Below, piece by piece: positions 16,117-24,474 of a DNA stretch of 43,762 nucleotides. Position 1 is the first letter of the stretch. Every line of letters begins with the position of its first letter. The stretch comes from Syntrophaceae bacterium UBA2188 (GTDB lineage: Bacteria; Desulfobacterota; BSN033; UBA1163). Below the pieces are notes generated by a model. The model was not told the DNA's origin and did not search any database. It saw only the letters and a list, made by a program, of their open reading frames with translations. The position numbers and the translations under genes were made by a program. The DNA is taken from positions 1 through 43,762 of the forward strand of contig DCVM01000005.1 in the NCBI GenBank assembly GCA_002327985.1. The letters run 5' to 3'.

Positions 16117-16136
16117 CTCTCCTCTTCTTGGTTGTA

Positions 16137-16204
16137 TTGAGTTCATTGAGTGAGTCAGGTTTGTCGAGTTAACCCAAAGAACTCAAGAAACTCAAGCAAC
16201 TCAA
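16137..16204. repeat. TTGAGTT imperfect inverted and tandem repeat
   Basis: TTGAGTTCATTGAGT (16137-16151) pairs with ACTCAAGCAACTCAA (16190-16204) at 13 of 15 positions. The right half is also a tandem run of AACTCAAG units. It spans the ddl/ftsQ junction and includes the ddl stop codon. It could fold into an RNA hairpin between the two genes. Confidence 0.6.
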
Positions 16205-17151
16205 AACGATTTTCCACTTTCTATCTTCAACGATGCCCCCAACAATATCCGTTCCACCAAGTCTTCAAACGGAATGCCTGCATAACTGGCGGCCTTGGGC
16301 AAAAGACTCGTCTCGGTCATTCCGGGCATGGTGTTGATATCAATGATCCATGGATTTTCATTTTCATCGGTCATTAAGTCGACTCTCGCCACCCCTGTAC
16401 AGCCCAGGCTTTGAAAGGCCTTGAGGCTAATCTCCTGGGCATGGAGGTACTTTTCCCTTGGAAGCCGTGCAGGGAGGAGGTATTGAGTTTCGCCTTTTGT
16501 ATATTTAGAATGGTAATCGTAAAAACCGCTCCTGGGGACGATCTCAATGATGGGCAGAGGAATCTCTTCCAGAATACCAACCGTGATCTCCCTGCCTTTC
16601 ATAAATTCCTCGACCAATATCTCCGCATCATATTCTCCTGCGATCTTTAAGGCAGGGCCCAGTTCTTCCTCTTTCCGGACAATCGATATGCCAATCGTAG
16701 ACCCTTCTCTCGCCGGTTTGACCACAACGGGCAGGGGAAGGGAAATGGAAGGGACCGAATTTTTTTTCAACTCTTCGCGTTGAAACACCTCGAAGCAAGG
16801 CGTTGGAAGTCTCTCGTAAAGGAAGAATTTCTTGCACATAATTTTATGCATGGCCAGGGCGCTCGCCAAAACGCCCGATCCGGTATAGGGAATTCTCATC
16901 AACTCTAACATCCCCTGAATGGTTCCATCCTCTCCGAATCTCCCGTGGAGAGCCAAAAAGGCGCATTCGATCTTTTCTTTGAGCAATTTTTCTGGTATGT
17001 CCCCTCCCACATCCATGGGAACCACAGGATATCCTTTCTCCGTTAAAGCCTTCAGGATGGCCTTTCCCGTCTTCAGGGAAATTTCCCTCTCGCGGGACAA
17101 CCCACCCATCATTACAGCGATCTTCTTTTTCTTAAGCGGCTGATCCTTCAT
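16201..17151 (-). CDS. ddl: D-alanine--D-alanine ligase
   Basis: About 316 aa; an ATP-grasp enzyme that joins two D-alanines for the peptidoglycan stem. IAVMMGGLSREREISLKTG is the N-terminal signature; the substrate-loop and ATP-grasp motifs follow (ALHGRFGEDGTIQGML, PYTGSGVLASALAMHK, VVKPAREGSTIGI, EEF, ARVDLMTDENENPWIIDINTMPGMT). All key regions are intact and length is typical. The ATG at 17151 is preferred by alignment; a GTG at 17172 is also possible, and neither has a well-placed ribosome site. It lies between murB and ftsQ as in many dcw clusters. Confidence 0.96.
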   Translation of the reverse strand: MKDQPLKKKKIAVMMGGLSREREISLKTGKAILKALTEKGYPVVPMDVGGDIPEKLLKEKIECAFLALHGRFGEDGTIQGMLELMRIPYTGSGVLASALAMHKIMCKKFFLYERLPTPCFEVFQREELKKNSVPSISLPLPVVVKPAREGSTIGISIVRKEEELGPALKIAGEYDAEILVEEFMKGREITVGILEEIPLPIIEIVPRSGFYDYHSKYTKGETQYLLPARLPREKYLHAQEISLKAFQSLGCTGVARVDLMTDENENPWIIDINTMPGMTETSLLPKAASYAGIPFEDLVERILLGASLKIESGKSF

Positions 17152-17200
17152 CCCCTTACGCCAAAACTCCACAGCTCTTATTCCGCAATCTGCATTCCCT

Positions 17201-17232
17201 GCCTGCGCGAAGCCGCTTCGGCGAAGACAGGC
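17201..17232. repeat. Nested hairpin repeat between murB and ddl
   Basis: GCCTG (17201-17205) pairs with CAGGC (17228-17232), and inside it GCCG-CTT-CGGC forms a second stem. It lies in the 91-bp gap between murB and ddl with no U-tract, so it is a dispersed hairpin repeat or RNA processing site rather than a terminator. Confidence 0.5.
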
Positions 17233-17242
17233 GAAATCGGCA

Positions 17243-18148
17243 TTAGGCCTCGCCCACCACCTTCACCTCCCGCTCAAGAGAGATGCCCTTCTCTTCATAG
17301 ACCTTTTTTTCGATCCACTCCATCAAACGGATCACTTCATCCGCCTTGGCCTTCCCCAGGTTGATAATAAAATTGGCATGGCGGTCTGAAATCATGGCCT
17401 GACCTATCCGGAACCCTTTCAACCCAGCCTCTTCGATCCACTTCCCCGCAGGATCCTCCTTGGGGTTTTTGAAAATGGATCCGGCGCTGGGATAATCTAA
17501 GGGTTGTCTTTTCTTCCTCATCCCTGAATAAGATTTTACCCGTTCAAGGATCTCTTCTTTGTTCCCCTTCCTCAGCTGAAACCGACCCTTAAGAATAATC
17601 CATGAAGGGGGAAGGACCAATCCTCGATAAGTAAATCGAAGCCTCGAACGGGGTCTCTTTACAATTTCTCCATCTTCCTCCATCAGGGTCATGGAGAGAA
17701 GAAGATCCTTCAACTCGGCACCCCATGCTCCAGCATTCATCGCCAAGCCCCCTCCGACTGTTCCAGGGATGCCGAAGAAGGGCTCGAGCCCTGTCAGACC
17801 CTTCTGGATGGACCATTGAACCAGCCGTTGAAGAGAGAGACCTGCTTCGGCTTCGACCATCTCGCCATCGATCTTGATTTTTTTCATCCCTTGAGTCAGA
17901 TTGATTACCCATCCCCGTACTCCTTTATCCCTCACAACAAGATTGGTTCCTTTCCCTAAAATCAAAAAAGGAATTTTTTTTCTTTGGGCAAACCGAATCA
18001 CCTTTCTTAATTCATCCACATCCCTCGGGAAAAAAAGGCAATCCGCAGCCCCCCCCACTTTCATCGATGTGAACCGCCTCATGGGGGCATCGAAAAGAAC
18101 CTTTCCTTTGATCAAACCCAATGCCCATTGTTTGTAATTCCTGTTCAT
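17243..18148 (-). CDS. murB: UDP-N-acetylenolpyruvoylglucosamine reductase
   Basis: A 301-aa FAD enzyme that reduces UDP-GlcNAc-enolpyruvate to UDP-MurNAc with NADPH. FAD-binding motifs are clear (TSMKVGGAADCLFFPRD, ILGKGTNLVVRD, GIPGTVGGGLAMNAGAWGAE), as is the catalytic serine in YPSAGSIFKNP and the C-terminal GKAKADEVIRLM. The length and the lack of the E. coli-type insertion suggest a type II enzyme. The ATG at 18148 is preferred; the upstream TTG at 18172 lies in a GATTTCAGATTCGAGATCG spacer repeat. It follows murC by 30 bases. Confidence 0.96.
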   Translation of the reverse strand: MNRNYKQWALGLIKGKVLFDAPMRRFTSMKVGGAADCLFFPRDVDELRKVIRFAQRKKIPFLILGKGTNLVVRDKGVRGWVINLTQGMKKIKIDGEMVEAEAGLSLQRLVQWSIQKGLTGLEPFFGIPGTVGGGLAMNAGAWGAELKDLLLSMTLMEEDGEIVKRPRSRLRFTYRGLVLPPSWIILKGRFQLRKGNKEEILERVKSYSGMRKKRQPLDYPSAGSIFKNPKEDPAGKWIEEAGLKGFRIGQAMISDRHANFIINLGKAKADEVIRLMEWIEKKVYEEKGISLEREVKVVGEA

Positions 18149-18178
18149 TCGATCTCGAATCTGAAATCGCAAATTTCA

Positions 18179-19552
18179 TCAATTCAATTTATTTACCAAT
18201 TCCTCGGAAACCTGCCAGATATCTCCAGCTCCCAGGGTAATCACCAAATCCCCTGGTGAAATAATACGGAGCAGATGTTCCACGATCTCCTTTTTATCTG
18301 CTATATAAGTAACGTCCTTATGGCCATATTCTCGGAGTCCCTCGAACAGGGCTTTTGCCTCAACGCCTTCGATCCGATCCTCTCCCGCCGGGTAGATATC
18401 GGTCAGGATGAGCACATCGGCATCATAAAAAGCAGTGAGAAAATCTTTAAACAATGTTTGCGTCCGGGTGTAACGGTGAGGTTGAAATACCGCAATGATC
18501 CTTTTTCCCCAACCGGTTCGTGCAGCCTGGAGCGTCGCCATGATCTCCACAGGATGATGGCCATAATCATCGACAATGAGGACCCCTCTCTTTTCTCCCT
18601 TGATTTGAAACCGTCTCTGAATCCCGCTAAAATCGCGCAATGTCTCCTGAACAACCTGAAAGGGGATATCCAGTTCAAAGGCTGTGGCTAAAGTGGCCAG
18701 GGCGTTGTAAACATTGTGGAGCCCTGGCATCTGAAGCCTTAATCGACCCATGTCCTGACGTCGATGGACTACGTCAAAGGAGGTGGAGAGGCCCTCAAAG
18801 ACAATCTCTTTAGCCTGGAAGTCAGCTTGTGTCGTCAATCCATAGGTGGTAAACCGCTTCTTCAACCTTGGAAGGAGGCTCTGGATATTGGGGTGATCCA
18901 AACAGAGAATAGCTAACCCGAAAAATGGGATCTTGTCCAAAAAACAGAGGAAGGCCTCTTTGATCTCATCGATCCCTTGGTAATAATCGAGATGCTCTGG
19001 ATCAATGTTGGTCACCACCGCAATGGTGGGCATCAGTTTGAGAAAAGAGCCATCGCTCTCATCCGCTTCGGCGACCAAGAATTCACCCTGGCCAAGCCGG
19101 GCATTACTTCCGATACTGTTGAGTCTCCCTCCAATGACAACAGTAGGGTCGAGGCCCCCTGCTGCCAGGACCGTGGCAATGAGGGAGGTGGTCGTGGTCT
19201 TTCCATGAGTCCCTGCGATGGCAATCCCAACTTTCATCCGCATCAGTTCTGCCAGCATCTCTGCCCTTGGGATCACAGGAATGAGTCTTTCCTCGGCTGC
19301 CTCCACCTCGGGATTGTTTGGTCGAATGGCTGAGGAGATGACTACGACGTCTGCTTTTTTCAGATTCTCCCTCCTGTGGCCGTAGAAAATTTCACATCCC
19401 AAGGACTGGAGTCTTCGGGTTACCTCGGACTCTCTGATATCGGATCCGCTGATGGTATAGCCCAGATTGAATAACACCTCAGCAATCCCGCTCATGCCAA
19501 TTCCACCAATGCCTACAAAATGGATATGTTGGATCTTCCCTCTGCGATACAT
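18179..19552 (-). CDS. murC: UDP-N-acetylmuramate--L-alanine ligase
   Basis: A 457-aa Mur ligase that adds the first L-alanine to UDP-MurNAc. The N-terminal Rossmann motif HFVGIGGIGMSGIAE, the P-loop GTHGKTTTTSL, the DESDGSF motif and the central VDDYGHHPVEI motif are all present, and the third domain (FQPHRYTRTQTLFKDF) is intact. The ATG at 19552 has AAGGGA upstream; a TTG at 19576 is in frame but less likely. It is separated from murG by about 230 bases that hold a repeat element. Confidence 0.97.
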   Translation of the reverse strand: MYRRGKIQHIHFVGIGGIGMSGIAEVLFNLGYTISGSDIRESEVTRRLQSLGCEIFYGHRRENLKKADVVVISSAIRPNNPEVEAAEERLIPVIPRAEMLAELMRMKVGIAIAGTHGKTTTTSLIATVLAAGGLDPTVVIGGRLNSIGSNARLGQGEFLVAEADESDGSFLKLMPTIAVVTNIDPEHLDYYQGIDEIKEAFLCFLDKIPFFGLAILCLDHPNIQSLLPRLKKRFTTYGLTTQADFQAKEIVFEGLSTSFDVVHRRQDMGRLRLQMPGLHNVYNALATLATAFELDIPFQVVQETLRDFSGIQRRFQIKGEKRGVLIVDDYGHHPVEIMATLQAARTGWGKRIIAVFQPHRYTRTQTLFKDFLTAFYDADVLILTDIYPAGEDRIEGVEAKALFEGLREYGHKDVTYIADKKEIVEHLLRIISPGDLVITLGAGDIWQVSEELVNKLN

Positions 19553-19640
19553 CGATCCCTTAAAAGTCAAGTTCAAAGGTTACAGCGACGAATCCCGTTT
19601 GGAGTAAGATTGAACTAAGATATCGTTTAACGGTGACGAT

Positions 19641-19770
19641 GCTGGTATCGAAACCGGAAGCTTGATGCTGGATGCTCGTGTTTCAAGTTTCGAAAGACGA
19701 GCCTCGATACGAGCTTCGACAACGACAAACGTCAGTTCCCTTTGGATTTTAAGGCATCATTACCCTTACC
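19641..19770. repeat. Intergenic repeat related to the 5493-5690 element
   Basis: The murC/murG gap (19553-19784) shares with the MITE-like element the motifs GCTGGTATCGAA (19641-19652) and GGCATCATTACCCTTACC (19753-19770), in the same order and about 114 rather than 130 bases apart. The middle differs and contains GATGCTGGATGCTCG. Its left inverted repeat is not clear, so this may be a diverged or truncated copy. Confidence 0.5.
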
Positions 19771-19784
19771 ATTGGACAAAAATC

Positions 19785-20873
19785 CTATTCTCTACATAAA
19801 GCATAACAATGATCCACGATCTCTTCGGCTGCTCTAGGTCTACCCAACCGCCGAATGGTCTCTTCCATCCTGACACGCTCCTCCGGATGGCCATAAAGGT
19901 GAAGGATAACCTGGGCCATCACCCCTCCGCTTAACTCCTGATCTAAAATCATTCTCGCTGCACCCACATCAACTAATTTCTTCGCATTCCTCCATTGATG
20001 CTGATGAGCCGCATAAGGATACGGGATGAGGAGGGCAGCCTTTCCACAGACTGCTAATTCAGCCACAGTGCTCGCCCCTGCTCTGCAGATGACCAGATCA
20101 GACATCCGGTAGCAGGTGGCCATGTCTTCGAAGAAAGGTCTGACCAAGGCATTAAAGCCTTTTGCTTGATAGGCGTTGGATACGAATTCAAGGTCCTCCC
20201 TGCCTGTTTGATGAATGATTTTGAGGGAGGATTTTATTCCCTGAAAGGAGTCCAATGCCTCGATCACTGCCTGATTGATCCGATGTGCACCTGCACTTCC
20301 TCCGAAAATGAGAAGGGTAAACCGATCCCTCTCCCTTGTCTCTCCCCCGCTCTCTTGCAGACTGGCCAAGAATTCTTTCCTGATCGGGTTGCCCGTAACA
20401 ATGGTCTTCCTTTCAGGAAAGTATTTCTTCGTTTCTTCGAAGGAGACAAAGATCCGTTGGCAGAACCACTTTAGAATTCGATTGGTCATTCCGGGCGTCA
20501 CGTTCTGCTCCTGGATAGCCCTCTTCACCCCGAGAAGGAAGGCAGCAAATAGAGTGGGACCGGAGGCATATCCTCCAACCCCAAACACAAGTTGGGGTCG
20601 AAGCTCTCTCAGGATCGAAAGAGCTTCAGAGATGGTCATCGGCAGGCTCCAAATCGCTTTTAACTTCTCCACCAGTGATTTCCCTTGAATGGGTTTTGCT
20701 TTAATCGTTCTCAGCGGAAATTTCCCTCCCGGTAAAACTTTGGCTTCGATTCCCCTTTCTGTTCCAATGAAAAGCACTTCATTCCCTTTCTCTCTTTCAA
20801 CGAAGGCCTCAGCAATCGCCATGCCTGGGAAAAGGTGACCGCCTGTCCCTCCTCCGGCAATTACACATCTCAT
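19785..20873 (-). CDS. murG: UDP-GlcNAc:lipid I N-acetylglucosaminyltransferase
   Basis: A 362-aa membrane-associated GT28 enzyme that converts lipid I to lipid II. The N-terminal MRCVIAGGGTGGHLFPGMAIAE, the GVGGYASGP motif, LLIFGGSAGAHRIN, and the donor-binding RAGASTVAELAVCGKAALLIPYP are all seen. The frame stays open far upstream into ftsW, but the true start is the ATG at 20873, which overlaps the ftsW stop as ATGA. This overlap implies translational coupling of lipid II synthesis and its polymerase gene. Confidence 0.97.
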   Translation of the reverse strand: MRCVIAGGGTGGHLFPGMAIAEAFVEREKGNEVLFIGTERGIEAKVLPGGKFPLRTIKAKPIQGKSLVEKLKAIWSLPMTISEALSILRELRPQLVFGVGGYASGPTLFAAFLLGVKRAIQEQNVTPGMTNRILKWFCQRIFVSFEETKKYFPERKTIVTGNPIRKEFLASLQESGGETRERDRFTLLIFGGSAGAHRINQAVIEALDSFQGIKSSLKIIHQTGREDLEFVSNAYQAKGFNALVRPFFEDMATCYRMSDLVICRAGASTVAELAVCGKAALLIPYPYAAHQHQWRNAKKLVDVGAARMILDQELSGGVMAQVILHLYGHPEERVRMEETIRRLGRPRAAEEIVDHCYALCRE

Positions 20874-21973
20874 CGTCGTTCCACATGCGTCGAAAGGTGA
20901 AGCAGCATTCCCACTCCGACTAAATTGATGACCAATGATGTCCCTCCATAACTGACCAGGGGAAGCGTCAACCCCTTTGTGGGAAGTAGTCCCAGCACCA
21001 CCCCTATATGGATCACAGCCTGGAGGGAAATCATCAATGTGATCCCCAATGCCAAATAGGCACCGAACCGTTCCTCGAGGGAAAGTCCAATTTGGATCCC
21101 CCGGAGAGCTAAAATGAAGAAGAGGAGGAGGATCAGCATCGCCCCGACCAAACCCAACTCTTCTCCAATGATCGAAAAGATAAAATCGGTGTGGGGAGCA
21201 GGAAGAAAGAAAAGCTTCTGTCTTCCCTCTCCCAAGCCCAGACCAAAGAGACCTCCGGAGCCAAAGGAGAGGAAGGACTGAATAATCTGGAAACTGTTCC
21301 CAGTAGGATCTTCCCATGGCCGGATGAAACTCATCAATCTTTTATAACGATACCCCACGTTCATCAAAAGAGTATAGGCCACGGGGATGGCAATCAAAAA
21401 GGCACCGACCATGTAGATCACCCTGGCCCCGCTGACAAAGAGAAGAAGAAAAACCATTACCGTGAGAAAAAAGGCTGCTCCAAAATCGGGTTCCTTCATC
21501 ACCAAAGCGATGACGAGACCGGAGAGAAGGACCGGAGGAAGAAATCCAAAAGAGAAACTCCGTATTTTCTCCTCTTTTTTTGCCAAGAGGTAGGCGAGAA
21601 AGATAATCAAACCCAACTTGGCAAATTCCGAGGGTTGAAAGGAGAAAGATTGGATCTTTAACCAACGCATGGCTCCACCGGCCCGATGCCCGATTCCCGG
21701 GATCAACACAGCGATCAGGAGAAGAATGGAAAGGATGAGGATGGGATAGGCCAACCGCTTCAACGTTTCGTAAGGGAAAAGCATCGTCAGGATCATCAGA
21801 ACAAAACCAATCGCTGCATAGAGGACTTGCCTCTTCAGGAAGTAATAAGGGTCTCCAAAACGATCTCCAGCCATGATGGCGCTGGTGCTATAAACCATCA
21901 CAATCCCGATTCCTACCAAAGCAAGGGTGGTGATCAAAAGAATAAAATCGAGCCTTCTTTTACCTTTCCCCAT
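20870..21973 (-). CDS. ftsW: Septal peptidoglycan polymerase FtsW (SEDS family)
   Basis: A 367-aa multispanning membrane protein with about ten hydrophobic helices. SEDS landmarks are visible: YYFLKRQ after helix 1, FQPSEFAKLGLI, MKEPDFGAA (the region with the catalytic aspartate), FIRPWEDPTGNSFQIIQS, FIFSIIGEELGL and the C-terminal GLTLPLVSYGGTSL. SEDS proteins polymerise lipid II together with a class B penicillin-binding protein, here FtsI. Its position between murD and murG marks it as FtsW rather than RodA. The stop overlaps the murG start. Confidence 0.97.
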   Translation of the reverse strand: MGKGKRRLDFILLITTLALVGIGIVMVYSTSAIMAGDRFGDPYYFLKRQVLYAAIGFVLMILTMLFPYETLKRLAYPILILSILLLIAVLIPGIGHRAGGAMRWLKIQSFSFQPSEFAKLGLIIFLAYLLAKKEEKIRSFSFGFLPPVLLSGLVIALVMKEPDFGAAFFLTVMVFLLLFVSGARVIYMVGAFLIAIPVAYTLLMNVGYRYKRLMSFIRPWEDPTGNSFQIIQSFLSFGSGGLFGLGLGEGRQKLFFLPAPHTDFIFSIIGEELGLVGAMLILLLFFILALRGIQIGLSLEERFGAYLALGITLMISLQAVIHIGVVLGLLPTKGLTLPLVSYGGTSLVINLVGVGMLLHLSTHVERR

Positions 21974-22001
21974 AACCCTGTTTCACAATTGCATTCCGTG
22001 A

Positions 22002-23345
22002 TTATAGTTTTTTGACCGCTTCCTTAAATACCTTTCCCCTCTCCTTATAATCTTTAAACATGTCGAAACTCGAGCAGGCGGGTGAGAGAAGGACCACCTC
22101 TCCTGCCTTGGCCTTTTGATAGGCGAGGAGTACAGCCTCTTCCATGCTTTTCGCCATGACCGTATCCGTCAGACCTCCAAGTTCACGGTTCATTCTCTCT
22201 TTGGCCTCTCCAATCAGGACCAGGTGCTTCACCTGCTTTTCAATGAATTCTTTCAGGGAACTCAAATCCCCGTTTTTATCTTTCCCGCCTGCAATCAAGG
22301 TCACCGGCTCCGAAAAACTCTGAAGCGATTTGACCACGGAACCCACGTTTGTTCCCTTGGAGTCATTATAGAAACGAATCGCCTTAATCTCCCGGACAAA
22401 TTCAAGGCGATGTTCCAGCCCTTGAAACCGGTCGAGGACGGTTTGAATCGATGGTTTCGAACAACCGAAGATCCTGGAGGCAGTAAGGGCTGCCATCATA
22501 TTCTCCACATTGTGAATCCCCTTTAAGGGGGCCTGGGCCAACGAGTATTCTTCTATTTTTTCTCTAAGTCTAAGGAAGATCGTCTGCCCATTCGAAAAAA
22601 CACCCTCACCCAGCTTTTCTTTCAAGCTGAATAAAACCTTTTTGGCCTTTACCTTCTCTTGATATCGCATCACGATGGGATCGTCTCTGTTGAGAACAGC
22701 CAGGTCCCCGGAATTCTGATTCGTAAAAATCCTCACTTTTGCCCCGATATAGTCGTCATAGCTGGAATACCGATCCAAATGATCTTCGGTAATATTGAGC
22801 AGAACAGAGATTTGTGGTCGAAAACCCTCGATTCCCTCCAGCTGAAAACTGGAGATCTCAGCGACCAGGATCTCCCATCGATCTTTTCCATCTGCAAAAA
22901 GGACCAGGGGCTCTCCTACATTGCCTCCCACTCCAACTCTTTTCCCATCTGCTTTCAGCATTTCACCGATGAGCAGGGTGGTGGTCGTCTTTCCATTGGT
23001 TCCCGTGACCGCAATGATCGGGACATGGATAAAGTGGTAGGCCAGTTCAATTTCACTGACGACCCGGACTCCTTTCTGGATCGCCTTCTGGATGGGTTCA
23101 ATGTTCAGATCCACACCAGGGCTCACCACAATGAGGTCCTGTTTGAGAAACGTCTCTGTTTGATGGCCACCCCATTCTGATGAGAGATCCATCCCTTCCA
23201 ATTCACGGATGGCTTCCTCCATCTCCTCTTTCGGTTTCACTTCCGCAGTGGTCACCATAGCACCTTTCGCCTGAAGGAATTTTGCTGTCGCGATTCCTGT
23301 CCGGGCCAAGCCTACCACTAAAACCTTTTTACCGAAAAGATCCAT
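22002..23345 (-). CDS. murD: UDP-N-acetylmuramoylalanine--D-glutamate ligase
   Basis: A 447-aa Mur ligase that adds D-glutamate. It shows VLVVGLARTGIATAKFL, the P-loop GTNGKTTTTLLIGEML, NITEDHLDRY, NDSKGTN and the late motif LLSPACSSFDMFKDYKERG, which is diagnostic for MurD. The ATG at 23345 is preferred; the longer TTG start (23381) would read through a CAGTGATCAGT spacer repeat. It follows mraY by about 50 bases and precedes ftsW by 28. Confidence 0.96.
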   Translation of the reverse strand: MDLFGKKVLVVGLARTGIATAKFLQAKGAMVTTAEVKPKEEMEEAIRELEGMDLSSEWGGHQTETFLKQDLIVVSPGVDLNIEPIQKAIQKGVRVVSEIELAYHFIHVPIIAVTGTNGKTTTTLLIGEMLKADGKRVGVGGNVGEPLVLFADGKDRWEILVAEISSFQLEGIEGFRPQISVLLNITEDHLDRYSSYDDYIGAKVRIFTNQNSGDLAVLNRDDPIVMRYQEKVKAKKVLFSLKEKLGEGVFSNGQTIFLRLREKIEEYSLAQAPLKGIHNVENMMAALTASRIFGCSKPSIQTVLDRFQGLEHRLEFVREIKAIRFYNDSKGTNVGSVVKSLQSFSEPVTLIAGGKDKNGDLSSLKEFIEKQVKHLVLIGEAKERMNRELGGLTDTVMAKSMEEAVLLAYQKAKAGEVVLLSPACSSFDMFKDYKERGKVFKEAVKKL

Positions 23346-23394
23346 ATTCAGTAACCAGTAACCAGTGATCAGTATTATCAATGGTTCTTTGGAA

Positions 23395-24471
23395 CTATCT
23401 TAACTTCAGCGTGCTGATCGCAATCAACCCAAGAATAATGCCAATGATCCAGAATCGAACGATAATTTTCGGCTCCGCCCACCCTTTCAGTTCAAAATGG
23501 TGGTGAAGGGGTGCCATCCGGAACACCCGCTTCTTGCGAACCTGATAAGAGATGACCTGGATGATGACCGAAAGGGCCTCCATCACAAAAATCCCGCCCA
23601 CAATGACTAATAAAAACTCTTGCTTTGTGATCACAGCGATGGTCCCTAATGCTGCCCCCAGGGAAAGAGAACCCACATCACCCATAAAGACCTGAGCTGG
23701 ATAAGTATTAAACCAGAGAAACCCCAGACCCGAACCCACCAGGGCCCCGCATAAGATGGTCAACTCTCCACTTCCTTTGACAAAAGGGATCTGAAGATAG
23801 GTGGCGAACTTGAAATTCCCTGCCAGATAGCAGAAAAGCATAAAGGTCGCACTGGCAATGAGCACGGGTCCAATGGCCAATCCATCCAATCCATCAGTCA
23901 AGTTGACTGCATTGGCGGTGCCGACAATCACAAACATACCAAAGAGGATGTACCAATAGCCAAGGTCCGGCATTACTTTCTTGAAAAAAGGAAAGATTAA
24001 TCTCGAATCATGATCAACCTGGGTGAACAAAATAAAACTCACCACCAGGCCGATGGCGACTTGAATCGGAAACTTGTATCGAGCCCGGATGCCAATTCCT
24101 TTCTTATCCCTAAGCTTTTTATGGTCGTCAAAAAAACCGAGGATACCGAACGCCAAAGTGGTCAATAAAACAATCCAGACATATGGATTGGTCAGATCCG
24201 ACCAGAAAAGGGTGGGGATGAGAATGCCACCGAGAATGAGGCTGCCCCCCATGGTGGGAGTGCCGTTCTTTACCATGTGTCGGGCGGGGACGTCCTCCCT
24301 CACCACCTGTTGGATCTGAAAGGTCTTTAATTTTTTAATTAACCAAGGCCCGATGATAAAACTGATGAGAAGGGCAGTTAAAATCGAATAGATGGTCCTG
24401 AAGGTAATATATCGGAAAACATTGAAGAAGGAAAATAACTCATGGAGAGAATAGAGGAGATGATATAACAT
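23395..24471 (-). CDS. mraY: Phospho-N-acetylmuramoyl-pentapeptide transferase
   Basis: A 358-aa integral membrane enzyme that moves phospho-MurNAc-pentapeptide onto undecaprenyl phosphate to make lipid I. Key motifs: the aspartates in GFFDDHKK, NAVNLTDGLDGLA, NTYPAQVFMGDVGSLSLG and the histidine motif RMAPLHHHFELKGWAEPKI. About ten transmembrane helices are visible, and length is typical. It starts 3 bases after the murF stop. Confidence 0.98.
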   Translation of the reverse strand: MLYHLLYSLHELFSFFNVFRYITFRTIYSILTALLISFIIGPWLIKKLKTFQIQQVVREDVPARHMVKNGTPTMGGSLILGGILIPTLFWSDLTNPYVWIVLLTTLAFGILGFFDDHKKLRDKKGIGIRARYKFPIQVAIGLVVSFILFTQVDHDSRLIFPFFKKVMPDLGYWYILFGMFVIVGTANAVNLTDGLDGLAIGPVLIASATFMLFCYLAGNFKFATYLQIPFVKGSGELTILCGALVGSGLGFLWFNTYPAQVFMGDVGSLSLGAALGTIAVITKQEFLLVIVGGIFVMEALSVIIQVISYQVRKKRVFRMAPLHHHFELKGWAEPKIIVRFWIIGIILGLIAISTLKLR

Positions 24472-24474
24472 CTG

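Noticed and set aside
20874..21317. N-terminal extension of the murG frame that would make a 510-aa protein
   Set aside because: It lies entirely inside ftsW in another frame, and MurG homologues start at MRCVIAGGG; the ATGA overlap at 20870-20873 gives a normal start.
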